In this document: in pieces, positions 16,182-23,230 of the stretch | Layout of the letters: every line of letters begins with the position of its first letter | Position numbering within the stretch: the first letter of the stretch is position 1 | Origin: Clostridiales bacterium | GTDB taxonomy: Bacteria; Bacillota; Clostridia; Christensenellales; Pumilibacteraceae | Assembly (NCBI GenBank): GCA_015055625.1 | Contig: SVHU01000009.1 | Location: forward strand, 1 to 64,000 | Direction: 5' to 3' | DNA: 64,000 nt | The notes under the pieces: generated by a model | Databases searched by the model: none | The model's input: only the letters and a program-made list of their open reading frames with translations | Told to the model about the DNA's origin: nothing | Position numbers and translations under genes: made by a program

Positions 16182-17810
16182 ATGATTGAATTTGAAAACG
16201 TGTTACCAAGATTTAGGAATGGTGAAAAATTTTGTGGACAGTACAATAATCCCGAAATGGTATTACCTTGTCATTTGAGTATAAACGACTATAAACTTGG
16301 TGAGTTTTTGCACCGTCTACACAATACGGTTGCAGACGATAGGCGTTTGTTATTTATTCAAGGCAAAGTTATTCCGTGCTGTCACAACTGGATTCGTGAC
16401 CACGTTCATATGATGAAAGCCTTTATGCATTATGAATATAGACTTAAAGATTTTTTGGATTATATTATAAGCACACAAAGAGAGCAGGGTTATTATTTAG
16501 AACTCGTAAAACAAATTACCGATGCTCATCATACGTTTGTTGGAGAAGAACACCGCACTATTTATGAAGAGGATAGTGTTGCTGCAACAAGGCTCGAACT
16601 AGAAGCGGACGTTGAATATCTTGTTGTAGAGGGCGTTATGCTTTATTATAAGGCAACAGGGGATTTTGAGTGGGTAAAAAAGGTTTTACCCTCGCTTGAA
16701 AAAGCAATAAACTATATGACGTCCGATCCTAAGCGTTGGAATAAAGAGCTCGGTCTTGTAATTCGTCCCTTTACCATTGATACTTGGGATTTTGTGGGTA
16801 CAAGACCAAGCACTAACAGAAGAATAATTGACGGCGAACAAATGAGCGCAATGCACGGCGATAATTCGGGCGTTTATGACGCAATGAAGATTTTAGAGTT
16901 CTTTAATGCTAAAAACGGAGATGATAACAAGGCTAAAGAGTGGAGCGAGAGAGCCGAAACGTTACGAAAAAACGCAATACGTTATTTGTTTAACGGTAAA
17001 TTTTTTATTCATCAATACCACATAAACCATAGTGGAAACGATAATAAAGAAAGTGAGAGATTGTCTATTTCAAACGCTTACGACATTAATCGTAATTTTA
17101 CTACTACCGAGCAAAGCCGTTCGATAATCAACGAATATATGGAGCGTAGAAAAAACACTAAAGCATTTGCGGAATGGTTTACAATAGATCCGCCGTACGA
17201 AAAATTCGGTAAACTTTCGGCAGGTCAATACGTTAATGGGGGTATTACTCCATTTGTTGCAGGAGAGATTGCCCTTGCAGCGTTTAACAACGGATATGAA
17301 GAATACGGTTGGGACATCATTACACGTTGTGCAGAAATGATGGAGCGCGACGGGTGTTTAAAATTCGTTTATAGCCCCGATTATAAAGAGTCTAATTCCA
17401 CCCAAGGCCCGGGAGGGTGGGGATGTGCCGGACTTATAAATGCAATAGATAAAGGTCTTGCGGGAATTAATGACGTGGATTGCTTGTACCGTGAAATAGA
17501 TTTTTCACCAAGATTTACGGTTACGCACTACACCGAAATGCGATATATAACGGGGTATGAGATTTCTGATAGATACGTAGACGTCAGGTTTATAATAAAA
17601 GATTATGGAATGAGATACGATCTTATAAGTCAGGCGGAAAAAATTAACGCACATATCCTTCTACCTAAAGATAAAGATTGCAAAAAATTGCTTGTAAATG
17701 GCAAAGAACACTCGTTTAGCGTTTCGGTTATTGGAGAAAGTAAGTACGTTGACTTTAACGTGGTTAGTTGCTCTAAATTGTCGATAGAAATTGAATTTGA
17801 ACGTAAATAA
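16182..17810 (+). CDS. Six-hairpin (alpha/alpha)6 glycosidase-like protein
   Basis: A 542-residue protein with an alpha-helical toroid pattern. NWIRDHVHMMKAF (about 73-85) is the typical 'WxRDxxH' opening of the catalytic face in six-hairpin glycosidases and glycogen-debranching-like enzymes; GGWGCAGLINAID near 413-425 is another conserved turn. A small beta domain ends the protein. The ATG at 16182 has AAGGAG 7 bases upstream, better than the frame start at 16167. It follows GH5 by 127 bases with the terminator after it, so it closes the manA operon. The family and substrate are uncertain; an exo-acting mannosidase would suit the context. Confidence 0.6.
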   Translation: MIEFENVLPRFRNGEKFCGQYNNPEMVLPCHLSINDYKLGEFLHRLHNTVADDRRLLFIQGKVIPCCHNWIRDHVHMMKAFMHYEYRLKDFLDYIISTQREQGYYLELVKQITDAHHTFVGEEHRTIYEEDSVAATRLELEADVEYLVVEGVMLYYKATGDFEWVKKVLPSLEKAINYMTSDPKRWNKELGLVIRPFTIDTWDFVGTRPSTNRRIIDGEQMSAMHGDNSGVYDAMKILEFFNAKNGDDNKAKEWSERAETLRKNAIRYLFNGKFFIHQYHINHSGNDNKESERLSISNAYDINRNFTTTEQSRSIINEYMERRKNTKAFAEWFTIDPPYEKFGKLSAGQYVNGGITPFVAGEIALAAFNNGYEEYGWDIITRCAEMMERDGCLKFVYSPDYKESNSTQGPGGWGCAGLINAIDKGLAGINDVDCLYREIDFSPRFTVTHYTEMRYITGYEISDRYVDVRFIIKDYGMRYDLISQAEKINAHILLPKDKDCKKLLVNGKEHSFSVSVIGESKYVDFNVVSCSKLSIEIEFERK

Positions 17811-17870
17811 CAAAACTTTTTGTTTTAATGTTTATTAAATTCATAATAAAAACATTAATAAGCAAAACAA

Positions 17871-17907
17871 AAAACGGTTTGATTTTTTTCAAGCCGTTTT
17901 ATATTTT
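17871..17907 (+). terminator. Rho-independent terminator of the manA operon
   Basis: AAAACGGTTTGA (17871-17882) pairs with TCAAGCCGTTTT (17889-17900), followed by TATATTTTTTT. CAAAACTTTTTGTTTT at 17811 resembles the upstream part of the recurring cassette. Confidence 0.85.
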
Positions 17908-17931
17908 TTTAAGTTAAAATCACCAAAGTAA

Positions 17932-18022
17932 CAGGATTTTGAAAAATAATTTGTAGATTTGTTGTTATTATTTATTTCGTTATGGTATAATAGTGTTATC
18001 AATAAGCGCAAGAGGTAGATTT
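17932..18022 (+). promoter_or_regulatory. GH28 promoter, near-duplicate of the GH16 promoter
   Basis: An extended -10 (TATGGTATAAT, -10 at 17986-17991) follows a conserved block CAGGATTTTGAAAAATAATT at 17932. The block, spacing and the ATAAGC just before the ribosome site recur at 19288-19377. Confidence 0.7.
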
Positions 18023-19282
18023 ATGGATTTTTACGTTCAGGATTTTGGAGCGGTGGGGGACGGCAAAACCCTTAATACCGTGGCTTTTCAAAAGACAATC
18101 GACGCGTGTTTTAGTAAGGGTGGCGGAAGAGTAATAATTTGTGACGGAACGTTTCTTACTGGTACTATAATTCTAAAAAGCAACGTAAATTTACATATTG
18201 AAGAAAGCGGAGTTATTTTAGGCTCTCCAAACTGTGGAAAGTATGACGAAAATTCACGTTTTGATATTCGCCCATATCCGTATAACGTTATTTTGTCGGG
18301 GGACATTGCTTCGTATGGGGACTATCCCGACTTTCCTAAAAAGCACGTAAATACTCAAAACTTGCCAAGAAACAGAGGGTGCTGTCTTATCTATGCGGAA
18401 GAGAGTGAGAATATATCTATTACGGGCAAGGGCAAGATTGACGCTAACGGTACGGCTTTTACGGAACTTGCTCCAAAGGATGCCCATCACTATACCAAGT
18501 ATCGCAGAATACACGCGCCCACGCCACCTCGCGTAACCTTTTTTGCAGGGTGTAAAAATGTTAGGGTTGAAGATATTGCGCTGACTAATGGACCTGCTGG
18601 CTGGTCATTCTGGATTCACGATTGCGACGACGTTAGCTTTGAGGGCGTAACGGTCGATTGCGACCTAGACTATCCCAATAACGACGGTATTCACATAAAT
18701 TGCAGTAGAAATGTAACGGTAAAAAACTGCAAAATTTCATGTAGCGACGACTGTATAGTAGTTAGGGCAAACAGCAGATCTTTAAGTGAAAATAAGACGT
18801 GTGAAAATGTTAGTGTAACCAATTGCGTTCTAACCTCCCCAACTTCTGCAATAAGGATTGCGTTTGTTTGTGACGGAACAATACGTAACTGTTCGTTTTC
18901 AGATTTATCTATGATTGATTGCAACGTTGGCGTGTTATTGGAAATTCCCGACAAACGTCTTATTCAATCCGATTATGGCAGAGAGGCTACAATTGTGGAA
19001 AATCTGCGTTTTTCCAATATCGTTATGGATAATGCTCAACTTGCGGTCAAAATCAATCTCTTTGACGGCGAAGATACCACGATAAGTCGCATACGTATGC
19101 TAGATTTTGAGAAAATTACCGCAAAATGCAAAGATATAATGTTGATAAACGGCACGCTGTCAGTACCCGTAGAAGATATTCGTTTTACAAGCTGTACGTT
19201 TCGTGCAAGTTCTCCCGATTCCATAAAAATAATGCACGCAAAGAATATAGTGTTTGGTAGCTTAGATTTGTCGGTTTTATAA
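18023..19282 (+). CDS. GH28 polygalacturonase-like glycosidase
   Basis: A 419-residue right-handed beta-helix protein opening with FGAVGDG (8-14), the GH28 hallmark. Catalytic acids fit the GH28 pattern: NNDG (D221) and SDDC (D242, D243), with SAIRIAF as the RIK-like strand. GH28 enzymes invert alpha-1,4-galacturonide or rhamnogalacturonide linkages. No signal peptide, so an intracellular exo-acting enzyme on oligogalacturonides or xylogalacturonides is likely. The ATG at 18023 has AGAGGT upstream and matches the family N-terminus, unlike the earlier start codon at 17993, which lies in the promoter. It precedes GH16 by 95 bases but each has its own promoter. Confidence 0.85.
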   Translation: MDFYVQDFGAVGDGKTLNTVAFQKTIDACFSKGGGRVIICDGTFLTGTIILKSNVNLHIEESGVILGSPNCGKYDENSRFDIRPYPYNVILSGDIASYGDYPDFPKKHVNTQNLPRNRGCCLIYAEESENISITGKGKIDANGTAFTELAPKDAHHYTKYRRIHAPTPPRVTFFAGCKNVRVEDIALTNGPAGWSFWIHDCDDVSFEGVTVDCDLDYPNNDGIHINCSRNVTVKNCKISCSDDCIVVRANSRSLSENKTCENVSVTNCVLTSPTSAIRIAFVCDGTIRNCSFSDLSMIDCNVGVLLEIPDKRLIQSDYGREATIVENLRFSNIVMDNAQLAVKINLFDGEDTTISRIRMLDFEKITAKCKDIMLINGTLSVPVEDIRFTSCTFRASSPDSIKIMHAKNIVFGSLDLSVL

Positions 19283-19287
19283 AACAG

Positions 19288-19377
19288 CAAGATTTTGAAA
19301 AATAATTTATGAATTTGATATTGTTATTTTTATTGTTGTGATATAATAAAGTTATTAATAAGCAAAAGGAGAAAATA
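19288..19377 (+). promoter_or_regulatory. GH16 promoter, near-duplicate of the GH28 promoter
   Basis: The block CAAGATTTTGAAAAATAATT starts at 19288 and an extended -10 (TGTGATATAAT) ends at 19347. The spacing and downstream TTAATAAGC match the GH28 promoter, suggesting one shared regulator. Confidence 0.7.
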
Positions 19378-20202
19378 ATGAAGTATTACGAAGTAAAAGA
19401 TCACGCGCCCAGCATTTTGCCCGATGGGTATAACTTCGAGCTTGTTTGGTCTGACGAGTTTGACGGAGATATGCTTGACACGACAAAGTGGGATTATAGA
19501 CTTTGCATGATGGGCAAAAGACATCAAGCTTGGACTGACAAGGGCGTAAAAGTTGAAAACGGTTGCGCTATATTTTCCATTTTTGAAGAGAATGGCGAGA
19601 TTGTAAGCTCTCAGCTTCAAACAGGTTATAACTTTATGGACGAGCCTGTAAAGCCTACAAAGTTTGGAAATTCTTTCTTACAGTGGCCAATCGGTAAGCT
19701 TAAAGAGAATAAGTATACGCATAAGTACGGATATTACGAGTGCAGATGCCGTCTTCAAAAGCAAAAGGGATGGTGGAGCGCGTTCTGGTTGCAATCCCCA
19801 AATATCGGCTCTACCTTAGATCCTAAAATGTCGGGTAGCGAGGTGGATATTATGGAATCTTTTTATCCGGGCGACGTTCATCCGCACAACGTGTTTACTG
19901 GCGGATACGGACAGGATATGCAACGCATAAAAGTGGGTGGAATGGAAGTGGAAGTAAACGACGAGTTCCACACCTTTGGTCTTTTGTGGACTGAAAACGA
20001 GTATATTTTCTACGTGGACGGAGTGGAGGACGGAAGAGTGGATAAAAACGTTTCCGCCGTTCCACAGTTTATTCTTATTTCTACCGAAACACAGGGATAT
20101 AGACACGAACGTCACCGCCCAACGGAAGAGGCGATAGCGGCGTCAAAGTCGGGCGATACCTTCCTTGTTGACTACGTACGTGTTTTCGATATAGTAAAAT
20201 AA
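19378..20202 (+). CDS. GH16 beta-glucanase-like hydrolase
   Basis: A 274-residue jelly-roll enzyme. The GH16 catalytic motif ExDxxE is seen as SEVDIMES, with nucleophile E155, D157 and acid/base E160; ELVWSDEFDG (21-30) is the usual N-terminal strand. GH16 members cleave beta-1,3(4)-glucans, galactans or xyloglucan; the motif alone does not separate these. Unusually, it has no signal peptide, whereas most GH16 enzymes are secreted. AAAGGAGA precedes the ATG. It ends in a strong terminator and faces lrp. Confidence 0.88.
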   Translation: MKYYEVKDHAPSILPDGYNFELVWSDEFDGDMLDTTKWDYRLCMMGKRHQAWTDKGVKVENGCAIFSIFEENGEIVSSQLQTGYNFMDEPVKPTKFGNSFLQWPIGKLKENKYTHKYGYYECRCRLQKQKGWWSAFWLQSPNIGSTLDPKMSGSEVDIMESFYPGDVHPHNVFTGGYGQDMQRIKVGGMEVEVNDEFHTFGLLWTENEYIFYVDGVEDGRVDKNVSAVPQFILISTETQGYRHERHRPTEEAIAASKSGDTFLVDYVRVFDIVK

Positions 20203-20231
20203 GTATTGTGAATGGAAAACATAAAAGTGAT

Positions 20232-20268
20232 AAATACCCCAAAAGTGAAAAAAACTTTTGGGGTATTT
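20232..20268. terminator. Perfect 15-base inverted repeat between GH16 and lrp
   Basis: AAATACCCCAAAAGT (20232-20246) and ACTTTTGGGGTATTT (20254-20268) are exact complements around a 7-base loop. Located between convergent genes, it can terminate both. Confidence 0.9.
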
Positions 20269-20278
20269 ATGTGTAAAG

Positions 20279-20731
20279 TTATTGTTTGCTTGGTAAAATC
20301 GTAGGCGAGAATTTATAATTGGTCAAAGATAGCATAGTATTGCTTTTAATTATGCCTAAATTCTTTTTTAGGAACAATAAAATTTCGTCTAACTGGTCTA
20401 TACTTTTTGCGCAAACTTTAAGCAAAAAATCATATTCGCCTGTGATTGCCGATAGTTCCAAAATATCGTCGTTAGAGTTTGCGTAATCAATAAGTGATTT
20501 CATAAAACTACTTGACTGCAAAACCACGAAAATATAGGCGCAAATTGGTTTTCCAACTTTTTTGCCGTCCGTTAAAACTGTAAAATTTTTTATTATACCT
20601 TCTTGCTTAAGGTTTTGTATACGCTTGTTTATTGCAGGAATAGAAAGATTGATTTGGTTTTTTATTTCAGTTGCAGTAACGTTAGCGTTTTTTGATAGAA
20701 TTTTTATTATTTGCAAATCTAATTCGTCCAT
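20279..20731 (-). CDS. Lrp/AsnC-family transcriptional regulator
   Basis: A 150-residue regulator. The N-terminal winged helix (ELDLQIIKILSKNANVTATE, then INKRIQNLKQEGIIKNFTV) is followed by the C-terminal RAM ligand domain (AYIFVVLQSS ... ITGEYDFLLKV). Such proteins bind amino acids and control their metabolism. It is divergent from an aminotransferase gene, its likely target. A perfect palindrome sits inside its own promoter (20757-20785), pointing to autoregulation. Confidence 0.92.
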   Translation of the reverse strand: MDELDLQIIKILSKNANVTATEIKNQINLSIPAINKRIQNLKQEGIIKNFTVLTDGKKVGKPICAYIFVVLQSSSFMKSLIDYANSNDDILELSAITGEYDFLLKVCAKSIDQLDEILLFLKKNLGIIKSNTMLSLTNYKFSPTILPSKQ

Positions 20732-20756
20732 AAATTTCTCCTGCGATTTTTAATTA

Positions 20757-20785
20757 ATTTTAGCATTTATGCTAAAAAAAGTCAA
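20757..20785 (-). promoter_or_regulatory. lrp promoter with a palindromic operator between -35 and -10
   Basis: On the minus strand, TTGACT (20780-20785) and TAAAAT (20757-20762) are 17 bases apart. TTTTAGCAT and ATGCTAAAA (20758-20766 and 20769-20777) form a perfect palindrome with a 2-base centre, overlapping the -10 and filling the spacer. Confidence 0.8.
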
Positions 20786-20927
20786 TAATAATCTGTAATT
20801 TGATTAAAAATTTAATAAATTTGATTATAAACTTAAAAAATTAAAGTTAGCGTTGTCGTATTTTACTAAAAATTAAAAAAGTAAATCTTAAAAGGTAAAA
20901 GTCTTAAAAATTGCTTTCTATATGCGT

Positions 20928-20956
20928 TTGAAACTGCGTTTTTAATGTGTTACACT
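20928..20956 (+). promoter_or_regulatory. Aminotransferase promoter
   Basis: TTGAAA (20928-20933), a 17-base spacer and TACACT (20951-20956), 26 bases before the gene; AGGAG follows at the usual place. Confidence 0.65.
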
Positions 20957-20982
20957 AATAAAAAAGTAATAGGAGAAAACGT

Positions 20983-22155
20983 ATGGTTAGTGATAAGATT
21001 TTGACCGACAACGCTCGTAATATTACTCTTGGCGCTATTCGAGAAATGTTCGACAAGGCGTCTAAGATGGATAGCGTTATTAGTATGGGTATTGGAGAGC
21101 CTAACCAAGACACCAATCTTGCAATTTGCAAGGCGTGTTGTGATGCGCTAATGAGTGGTAAAACGCATTACGCTCCCAATGCAGGTATAAAGGAATTGAG
21201 AATCGGATTATCTAAAAACGGTTTTATTGCTAAGGATTTTTTCGATCCCGAAACTGAAATAATGGTCACAAACGGTGGAATGGGCGCGTTTGCTCTTATT
21301 ATGCAATGTGTACTAAACAATGGGGACGAGGTTCTTATACAAGACCCTCAATACCTTAATTTCAAGCAAACGGTTGCCCTTTGTGGAGGCGTTGCAGTTC
21401 CCGTGCCTACAACTTGCGAGAGCGGTTTTTGTATGCAGGTGGAGGATATTAGCAAAAGGTACAAAAAAGGCAAGACGAAAATGCTTATCCTAAACTCACC
21501 CAATAATCCCACAGGCGAAGTTATCCCTAAAGACAAGCTCGAAGAGATTGCAAAAGTAGCGCAGGAACTTGATTTGTTGGTAATATCCGACGAAGTATAC
21601 GGAGCTCTTATTTATGATGGCGCGGAAAAACTTTCTATTTCAACGATAAAAGGAATGAAGGAAAGGACGGTAGTTGTGGGTTCTTTTTCAAAGGCGTATG
21701 CTATGACGGGTTGGCGTATAGGATATCTTGCAGGACCTGTTTGGCTTGTGAGTAGAATGGTAAAGTATCAAGAATTTTTCAATTCGTGTATCAATACCCC
21801 CGCTCAATGGGGAGCAACGTTTGCCTTAGAGCATCCCGAGTTTGTCGAAGAGATTAGAGCCTCGTTTTCGGAGCGTAGAAAGATAATATTGAATGGGTTT
21901 GAAAATATTAGAGGAATCAAAACTAATCACCCTAAAGGTGCGTTCTATCTTTTTCCCGACGTTAGCGCGTTTGGTATGAATAGTAAGCAGTTTTGTAATA
22001 AACTTTTAGACGAGGCTAAGGTTGTTTGTGTTCCAGGTAGCGCATTTGGCGAGTGCGGAGAAGGTTTTATGAGAGTAAGCTATACCGCCGAAAAAGACAA
22101 GTTAGAACAAGCAATCGAACGCATAAATAAATTTTGCGCAAAATTATACGGTTAA
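20983..22155 (+). CDS. PLP-dependent aminotransferase, class I/II
   Basis: A 390-residue fold-type I aminotransferase. SPNNPTGEV (about 171-179), ISDEVYG (about 202-208) and the PLP-lysine motif SFSKAYAMTGWRIGY near 234-248 are all intact, and the C-terminal RVSYT arginine that binds the substrate carboxylate is present. It transfers the amino group between an amino acid (aspartate, alanine or aromatic) and 2-oxoglutarate or pyruvate. Divergent from the Lrp-type regulator, which probably controls it. Cytoplasmic. The exact amino acid is not determinable from sequence alone. Confidence 0.88.
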   Translation: MVSDKILTDNARNITLGAIREMFDKASKMDSVISMGIGEPNQDTNLAICKACCDALMSGKTHYAPNAGIKELRIGLSKNGFIAKDFFDPETEIMVTNGGMGAFALIMQCVLNNGDEVLIQDPQYLNFKQTVALCGGVAVPVPTTCESGFCMQVEDISKRYKKGKTKMLILNSPNNPTGEVIPKDKLEEIAKVAQELDLLVISDEVYGALIYDGAEKLSISTIKGMKERTVVVGSFSKAYAMTGWRIGYLAGPVWLVSRMVKYQEFFNSCINTPAQWGATFALEHPEFVEEIRASFSERRKIILNGFENIRGIKTNHPKGAFYLFPDVSAFGMNSKQFCNKLLDEAKVVCVPGSAFGECGEGFMRVSYTAEKDKLEQAIERINKFCAKLYG

Positions 22156-22244
22156 ACGATTTCCCCTTGTAAAAAATAACGTTAAAGTGATAGAATAAGG
22201 ATATAAATCTAACGCCATATCAAAGAAAATAATTGAAAACAAAT

Positions 22245-22276
22245 AAAACCACTTGGCTAAAAAGTCAAGTGGTTTT
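22245..22276. terminator. Bidirectional terminator
   Basis: AAAACCACTTG (22245-22255) and CAAGTGGTTTT (22266-22276) are exact complements; the hairpin lies between the convergent aminotransferase and LacI genes. Confidence 0.85.
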
Positions 22277-22306
22277 CGTGTAAGCGTAATTGCGATACAA
22301 TTAATT

Positions 22307-23230
22307 TTATTTGCTATTATCTACTATTTGATATTCTATTTTAGAGAGATATTTTTTGCCTAAAATATAATTTATGCACTGCTGGGCAACTAAGGGTGAG
22401 TTTGTTTCAATACTGATTATCGGTGTTTGCAAGCTTTTGAATAATGAAGTATTGTCGCAACCTGCAATCGTAATATTTGTAGGGTAATTAAGATAAGATA
22501 AAACTTGTAATGCATAATAATCAGTTGAGCAAACTATCGGGAAAGACGAATCAATTTCGTTAAGGTCAGTTATGATTTTGTACTGTTTTCCGTGGTACGT
22601 ACACGCCGAAATGAAACCTTGTAGTCTTAAATTTTGCGCATTAGTGGAGTTAAGTTTTTTATTAAGAATGGGCGAATAGTATAATATAGTATCCGTGTTA
22701 ATCTTTTGCGCAAGTATTGTTGTAAGGTCGTACATGGCTTTTGTGTTGTCAATACCTATAAAAGGTAAATCAAACATCGGATTGCCAATCAAAACGAGCG
22801 GTTTTTTAATGGACTTGAGATAGTTTTTATATTCTTCGCTATCACTTCCCACCGAAAACAGAATTATTCCGTCCACGCCGATATAATCGAAATATTCAAG
22901 CGCGTTACGCTCGTCTTTAATATTTTTATTGGAAAACTGAAAGAGAATGGAGTAGCCTGATTTTTTTGCAATATTTACGAGATTCATTGCAAGAGTGGAG
23001 AAAAATTCGTTGTAAAGGTCAAATAAAACTACTCCTATCAGCATCGAGTTTACATCGGTTTGGTTTTTTAGTGAGGGGGTGTAGTCGTATTCTCTTGCAA
23101 TAGAAAGGATTTTTTCTTTAGTCTGAGGATTGATATCGCCTCTATCGTGTAAAGCTCTGTCTACCGTTCCTTGAGATACACCGCAAATTCTTGCAAGTTG
23201 TGTGGTTGTTATTTTGGAAAAGCGTTTCAT
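22307..23230 (-). CDS. LacI-family transcriptional regulator
   Basis: A 307-residue repressor. TTTQLARICGVSQGTVDRAL (8-27) is the LacI helix-turn-helix plus start of the hinge helix, followed by a periplasmic-binding-protein-like sensor (MLIGVVLFDLYNEFFSTLA onward). It is the second gene of a two-gene unit: its first four bases overlap the end of the GH116 gene, so it is translationally coupled to the enzyme and rises with it. A palindrome covering the operon's -35 (25811-25830) is its probable operator. The effector is probably a sugar released by GH116. Confidence 0.92.
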   Translation of the reverse strand: MKRFSKITTTQLARICGVSQGTVDRALHDRGDINPQTKEKILSIAREYDYTPSLKNQTDVNSMLIGVVLFDLYNEFFSTLAMNLVNIAKKSGYSILFQFSNKNIKDERNALEYFDYIGVDGIILFSVGSDSEEYKNYLKSIKKPLVLIGNPMFDLPFIGIDNTKAMYDLTTILAQKINTDTILYYSPILNKKLNSTNAQNLRLQGFISACTYHGKQYKIITDLNEIDSSFPIVCSTDYYALQVLSYLNYPTNITIAGCDNTSLFKSLQTPIISIETNSPLVAQQCINYILGKKYLSKIEYQIVDNSK

